DNA of 64,000 bases from Woeseiaceae bacterium. GTDB lineage: Bacteria; Pseudomonadota; Gammaproteobacteria; Steroidobacterales; Woeseiaceae. Under the pieces are notes generated by a model, which saw nothing but the letters and a program-made list of their open reading frames with translations, ran no database searches and was not told the DNA's origin. The DNA lies in contig JAJFKS010000005.1 of NCBI GenBank assembly GCA_021773115.1, positions 163,390-227,389 of the forward strand, in the 5' to 3' direction. Below, piece after piece: positions 57,904 to 64,000 of the stretch. Position 1 is the stretch's first letter. Every line of letters begins with the position of its first letter. Made by a program: the position numbers and the translations under genes.

Positions 57904-59780
57904 TGTGCGGTCCTTTGTAATGCGTATCGGAGCAGCCGACGCGTCAATCGTTGCTTCATTCCGTCCGGTTTTTCGAGGCCCATCCGGGCAAGTGCGGTTT
58001 CCCTTGCTGGCTGGGTGCCGCTCAATACTGCGCGCAACATTGTGCGAATCCGCTTTCCAGTGGACGCCGTATTGCTTTGCAGCCAGCCGAGCGCTGCAGC
58101 CAGCGCCTGCTCGTCCTCGCTTAATTCGGTGCCAAGCGGGTAGCGCGGAAAATGCGCTCGGTGCTGATTGAAAACCGCCGCAATGACTTCCGGCCGATTC
58201 TGGTCAGCGTCATCCGCCATCTTGTAGTCGTGTTCGATCTTGCCGGAGCGGAGCGGTGCCTCGATGAGGTCTTCGTGAAAGTCAGCACCGGCAACATGCA
58301 ACAGTCGATCGATAGTGTCCCGGTCGCTGCAGCCACGCGTTGCTGCGAGCCCGTACTCGGTGACATACACATCGCGGTGATGCCGCGGCACGGTATTGTG
58401 GCCGTAATTCCAGCGAATGTTCGATGACAGCTCGCCGCCGCTCTCGCGGCATGCGCGACACATCAGTATCGACATGGCGCCATCCAGCGATTGCGCCATC
58501 GAGATAAAATCGAACTGTCCGCCAACGCCACTGACAACACGTCCGTCCTCCAGTGCATCTGAAACAGCCGCGCCGAGTAGCGTGACCATCATGGTTTCAT
58601 TGATAAAGCGTGCGTCCCGCCGCTGCGCGCGTTTCTCGGCTTCCTCGCCAAACAAGGTGTTTACTTTCGAGATGCGGGTCATATCAATCAGTTTGCGGCG
58701 CGCTTCGGGGAGCTTGCGTAGCCCGTCATACAAAGCGTTTGAACCGATGAAAAAGCCTGCATGCATGACGATATCGCTTGAGCTGTCGGCCGGTCGCTTG
58801 ATGAGGCCCGCGTCGAACAGCGAGTACAGTGCATCACTCAACAACTCGGTCGAGGCGTAAAGACCTTCGCGAAATGGCGTGAGTTCAACAGGCAGATGCC
58901 GGCGTCGTTCGGTTGCCGTACCGCCAGGCAGTTTTTCAAGCACTTTCGCAAACAGCGCCGGTGACGAATGTCGCAGTTGCAGGCAATGTGCGACCGCATC
59001 ACTGAGTGAGCCGATACCGAGTTGCAGTGTGCCCCCATCGCGAACGAGGCTTGCAACGTGCATCGCGGTCGCGTAGTCGCCGTCAGACACCGCACGGTTG
59101 GGCAGGGCAAACAGCGGATAGTCGTAGCGAGCGTCGTCGAGGACGATATCGATATCGCTTGCATTGATATCCGCGTCACCCAGCATGAAAGGCATCGAAT
59201 GATTAACCTGTCCAACAAGCAAGGCAGGCAGACCCGCCTTTCGACGCTCATTGAAATACGGCACCAGGTCGAGTGTTACCTCCGGATTGGAACCCAGGCT
59301 GAAGCGCCCGGGGCGATCCGGTGAGACAGCGACCAGTTGTGCCAGGACGTTCACGCCGAGGCGCATCAATTCGCCGGCCACCTCGCTGTAATTGATGCTT
59401 GCGTATTGTTGCTGCACGTACGCGTTGCCAAGATAGCCGCCGGGCCGCAGGTAAAATTCCTGAACACGCACGTTGGCCGGCAGCGATCCGGCACGAATCG
59501 CCTCGACATAGCGGGGAACGGGACAGTTTGGGTACAGCCGCTCAAGCAGCGGTTCAAGAAAGCGCTTTTCCAGCTCGCTACCACCTCGTGGCGGTTCCAG
59601 TGTCAGCCCGGTAAAAATCGTGAGCGATATCGACGAATCCTGCCGTGCCAGCTCAAACAGGGCATCAGCGACATGCGTTGCCTTGCCAATACCGATCGGC
59701 AGGCCGAGCACGACTTCATGCCCGACACGCTCAACGATGCCTTTGGCGGTTTCTTCAGCAGATTGGCAGGTGACGGTCAC
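57900..59780 (-). CDS. Acetyl-CoA hydrolase/CoA-transferase family protein
   Basis: VVLGLPIGIGKATHVADALFELA; GLAATRGCSDRDTIDRLLHVAGADFHEDLIEAPLR. 4 bp overlap with the thioesterase. Confidence 0.83.
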   Translation of the reverse strand: MTVTCQSAEETAKGIVERVGHEVVLGLPIGIGKATHVADALFELARQDSSISLTIFTGLTLEPPRGGSELEKRFLEPLLERLYPNCPVPRYVEAIRAGSLPANVRVQEFYLRPGGYLGNAYVQQQYASINYSEVAGELMRLGVNVLAQLVAVSPDRPGRFSLGSNPEVTLDLVPYFNERRKAGLPALLVGQVNHSMPFMLGDADINASDIDIVLDDARYDYPLFALPNRAVSDGDYATAMHVASLVRDGGTLQLGIGSLSDAVAHCLQLRHSSPALFAKVLEKLPGGTATERRRHLPVELTPFREGLYASTELLSDALYSLFDAGLIKRPADSSSDIVMHAGFFIGSNALYDGLRKLPEARRKLIDMTRISKVNTLFGEEAEKRAQRRDARFINETMMVTLLGAAVSDALEDGRVVSGVGGQFDFISMAQSLDGAMSILMCRACRESGGELSSNIRWNYGHNTVPRHHRDVYVTEYGLAATRGCSDRDTIDRLLHVAGADFHEDLIEAPLRSGKIEHDYKMADDADQNRPEVIAAVFNQHRAHFPRYPLGTELSEDEQALAAALGWLQSNTASTGKRIRTMLRAVLSGTQPARETALARMGLEKPDGMKQRLTRRLLRYALQRTAQ

Positions 59781-59829
59781 GCGGCGAGTATAGCAACGTC
59801 ACGCCGCGACCTTTCGGTTGCCGTAGCGA

Positions 59830-60795
59830 CTACTCCGCTGCGGCGTCTCCGGAAAGCGCGGCGTCCAGCATTTCAACGAGTTCGTCGCGGCTATAGCTGT
59901 ACGGGCCCCATGTGTTCAGCTCAACCAGCCTTCCGATCTTCGTGCCTATTGTTAACGCTTGCTCGTCCTCGTTCGGGACAACCATATAGCGACGCAGCGG
60001 CTTGTCGTTAAACAGGGCGTGCATGAAAGCTTCAGTAACCTCATCGGGTTCCTTGTAGGAGAGTTCACGTGCAGCGGTCGCATCAAAGGCTTCTTTCATC
60101 TCTGCTGTCACTTCGCCGCCGTCGGCCTCAAGCCGGTCGAGTCTGCGCGAAACGCTCGTCCGGCGAATATTCGACTTGTAGTTACCCGGCTCCACGACGC
60201 TGACCCAGACGCCAAGTGGTTCCATTTCCGTGGCGAACGAATCGGTGAACGCCTCGATCCAGTGCTTACTGCCGCTGTAGGCGCTGAAACCTGGGAATCC
60301 TGCGAGAGTGCCGGCGATCGAACCGGTCGTAACAATGCGTCCCCTGGATTCTATAATGAGGGGTGCGAACGCCTGAGTCGTACGGTAAACGCCCTCGACA
60401 TTGACGGCGTAAACGAAACTCTGGTTTTTGACGGGCGTCTCGATGACTTCGCCGCCTCCGCCAACACCCGCATTATTAACGAGGCCATAAAGTCCGGTGC
60501 CGTTTTTCTTAATCATTGCGACAGCCGCGTCGACCTGGCCTTGACTGGTGACGTCGAGTTGCACTGCCGTGATGTTGTCGATCGCATCCAGTGCGGCGAT
60601 GTCTTTATCTTTTCGCGCACCTGCGTAGACGTGGTAGCCGCTCTCCGCGAGCGATTCGGCGAGGTGGCGGCCGATGCCTGTGCTGGCCCCGGTGACCAGG
60701 ATGGATTTGGTTTGTTCAGCAGCGACGGTTTGAGGCGCGGCAATAAGCGCGATGACGATCGCTACGGAAAAAATAAACTGGAGAAGTTTATTCAT
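59830..60795 (-). CDS. Short-chain dehydrogenase/reductase with predicted Sec signal peptide
   Basis: MNKLLQFIFSVAIVIALIAAPQTVAAEQ then SILVTGASTGIGRHLAESLA, NNAGVG, YSGSKHWIEAF. Confidence 0.88.
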   Translation of the reverse strand: MNKLLQFIFSVAIVIALIAAPQTVAAEQTKSILVTGASTGIGRHLAESLAESGYHVYAGARKDKDIAALDAIDNITAVQLDVTSQGQVDAAVAMIKKNGTGLYGLVNNAGVGGGGEVIETPVKNQSFVYAVNVEGVYRTTQAFAPLIIESRGRIVTTGSIAGTLAGFPGFSAYSGSKHWIEAFTDSFATEMEPLGVWVSVVEPGNYKSNIRRTSVSRRLDRLEADGGEVTAEMKEAFDATAARELSYKEPDEVTEAFMHALFNDKPLRRYMVVPNEDEQALTIGTKIGRLVELNTWGPYSYSRDELVEMLDAALSGDAAAE

Positions 60796-60868
60796 GGAGT
60801 ACCCCCTATTTAATTTTTGTTGTTAGCGGCGACACTACCACATGTTTGGCAGAAGGCGATCCTGGGCC

Positions 60869-62944
<2,076 letters not shown>

Positions 62945-62959
62945 TCAATAGCCCGTCCG

Positions 62960-63250
62960 CTACGCAAGCATTCGTTGCACGAACCGTGGGTCTGCCTTGA
63001 TCATTCGTAAAAAATTCGCCGCTGCTGCGTCCGGTTTTCTCTTTCCTTGTTCCCAGCCTTTGAGCGTATCGAGACTCAATTGAAATGAGCGAGCAAAGAC
63101 CGCCTGAGACATGTTCACACTCATACGAATCGATTTAATTTCTTCTGGCGACAAGATGACATAGACAGATTTCGGTGCCGTAGTGCCCTTGGCTACCTTA
63201 ACGGCCTCCTTCAAATTGCTATCGAGCTCTTTGAATAGTTTTTCATCCAT
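62960..63250 (-). CDS. XRE-family HTH antitoxin (NadS/HigA-like)
   Basis: LSPEEIKSIRMSVNMSQAVFARSFQLSLDTLKGWEQGKRKPDAAAANFLRMI; follows the toxin directly. Confidence 0.85.
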   Translation of the reverse strand: MDEKLFKELDSNLKEAVKVAKGTTAPKSVYVILSPEEIKSIRMSVNMSQAVFARSFQLSLDTLKGWEQGKRKPDAAAANFLRMIKADPRFVQRMLA

Positions 63251-63260
63251 TATTCGTCTC

Positions 63261-63590
63261 CTAAGCGAATTCGTCGACAATGACATCAACATGTTTTCTC
63301 AATTGCGCCATTTGCCTGGCAGTCAAATTGTCCTGCTCCGCCTTGGCGTATACCAACAACAGGAGGAGTGGTTTGTTGTCGTTGTGAAAATAGTAAATGA
63401 CTCGAGCGCCGCCACTCTTACCTTTGCCCGGGCGCGCGATGCGGACTTTACGTAAACCACCAGTACCCTTAATAATCTGCCCTGCTTTTGGGCGCCGCGC
63501 CAAGACCTCAAGCATGGCGTCAAAGCCGGCTTTACCAAGTAGCTTGAGAGCCTTTTCTTGAAAGGTCCCGATCGGTACGAGGGTCTGCAT
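63261..63590 (-). CDS. RelE/HigB-like toxin
   Basis: GTGGLRKVRIARPGKGKSGGARVIYYFHNDNKPLLLLLVYAKAEQDNLT. Confidence 0.85.
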   Translation of the reverse strand: MQTLVPIGTFQEKALKLLGKAGFDAMLEVLARRPKAGQIIKGTGGLRKVRIARPGKGKSGGARVIYYFHNDNKPLLLLLVYAKAEQDNLTARQMAQLRKHVDVIVDEFA

Positions 63591-63604
63591 CAGCTATGAT
63601 CCAA

Positions 63605-63630
63605 TGAACCATAGTGTAGTTCAATGAACT
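63605..63630. promoter_or_regulatory. Candidate toxin-antitoxin operator
   Basis: TGAACcatagtgtAGTTCA-A-TGAACT: perfect palindrome AGTTCA-A-TGAACT (63618-63630) plus a further TGAAC half-site, just upstream of the toxin start. Confidence 0.65.
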
Positions 63631-63756
63631 CCAAAGAGTCAATCTCCCGCTGTCCGCTTGGGGACAAGATAATTAACTGATTATTATGGAGAATTAGAAC
63701 TAGAGAAGGCGATCAGCGAATCTGCCGATTACCTTGATATTCTTGGATCGACCTTG

Positions 63757-64000
63757 TTATTTGTGCTTCAAAGCAGCAATGGTATGCCGTGCCCGCGCAC
63801 GTCGAATATCGTCGAGTTGCTTCAGCGTCTGCGTTTCGGCGATGTCGATCTTCTCTTCGACATCGGCACTGTACAGCGGCGTATTTTCGACTTTCAGCCG
63901 ATGTTGGCCGAGTGTTATGACGTCGTCAGTGCGCAGAATCTTGCTCTGCACCTGTATCGAATTCACGGTGGTGCCATTGGTGCTGTTCAGGTCAACAAGA
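63757..64000 (-). CDS. FHA-domain protein, N-terminus beyond the window edge
   Basis: LVDLNSTNGTTVNSIQVQSKILRTDDVITLGQHRLKV is the FHA C-terminal signature. Confidence 0.8.
   Translation of the reverse strand, partial: LVDLNSTNGTTVNSIQVQSKILRTDDVITLGQHRLKVENTPLYSADVEEKIDIAETQTLKQLDDIRRARARHTIAALKHK

Noticed and set aside
63183-63455. Plus-strand 90-aa ORF
   Set aside because: Overlaps the RelE/XRE pair on the other strand and has no motif.

Overview
A roughly 64 kb, gene-dense chromosomal window, probably from a marine-type gammaproteobacterium (inferred from gene content only). I saw no rRNA or tRNA genes, no CRISPR array, and no transposase or integrase. The main feature is a contiguous block at about 1-15.4 kb that looks like a TonB-dependent peptidoglycan/MurNAc scavenging locus. 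It contains: L-Ala-D/L-Glu epimerase; an AmiD-like lipoprotein amidase; an Oar-like TonB-dependent receptor; a secreted fusion of a lysozyme-like (GIGH motif) domain with a metallophosphoesterase; an SSS symporter; a D-lactate-dehydrogenase-like FAD oxidase; a short nagA-like 5' remnant; an inverted NamZ/DUF1343 exo-muramidase; MurQ; a BadF/BadG-type amino-sugar kinase; an AmpG-like permease; and MurA. A second notable unit, at 45.2-47.8 kb, has a ThiF/MoeB-type E1-like enzyme, a BNR/YVTN-repeat protein and a translationally coupled MoaD/ThiS ubiquitin-like protein ending in GG. Other content: an HlyD/MacB-type exporter with a divergent REC-Fis regulator and kinase; a small glycan cluster; two SulP transporters; two OmpR-type two-component systems; an HtrA protease; an MMPL exporter; Kup; acyl-CoA genes; a RelE/XRE toxin-antitoxin pair with a palindromic operator; and several gene remnants (nagA-like, DUF6491-like, 5'-truncated APC permease). 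All family calls come from reading motifs in the translations; no database search was run.
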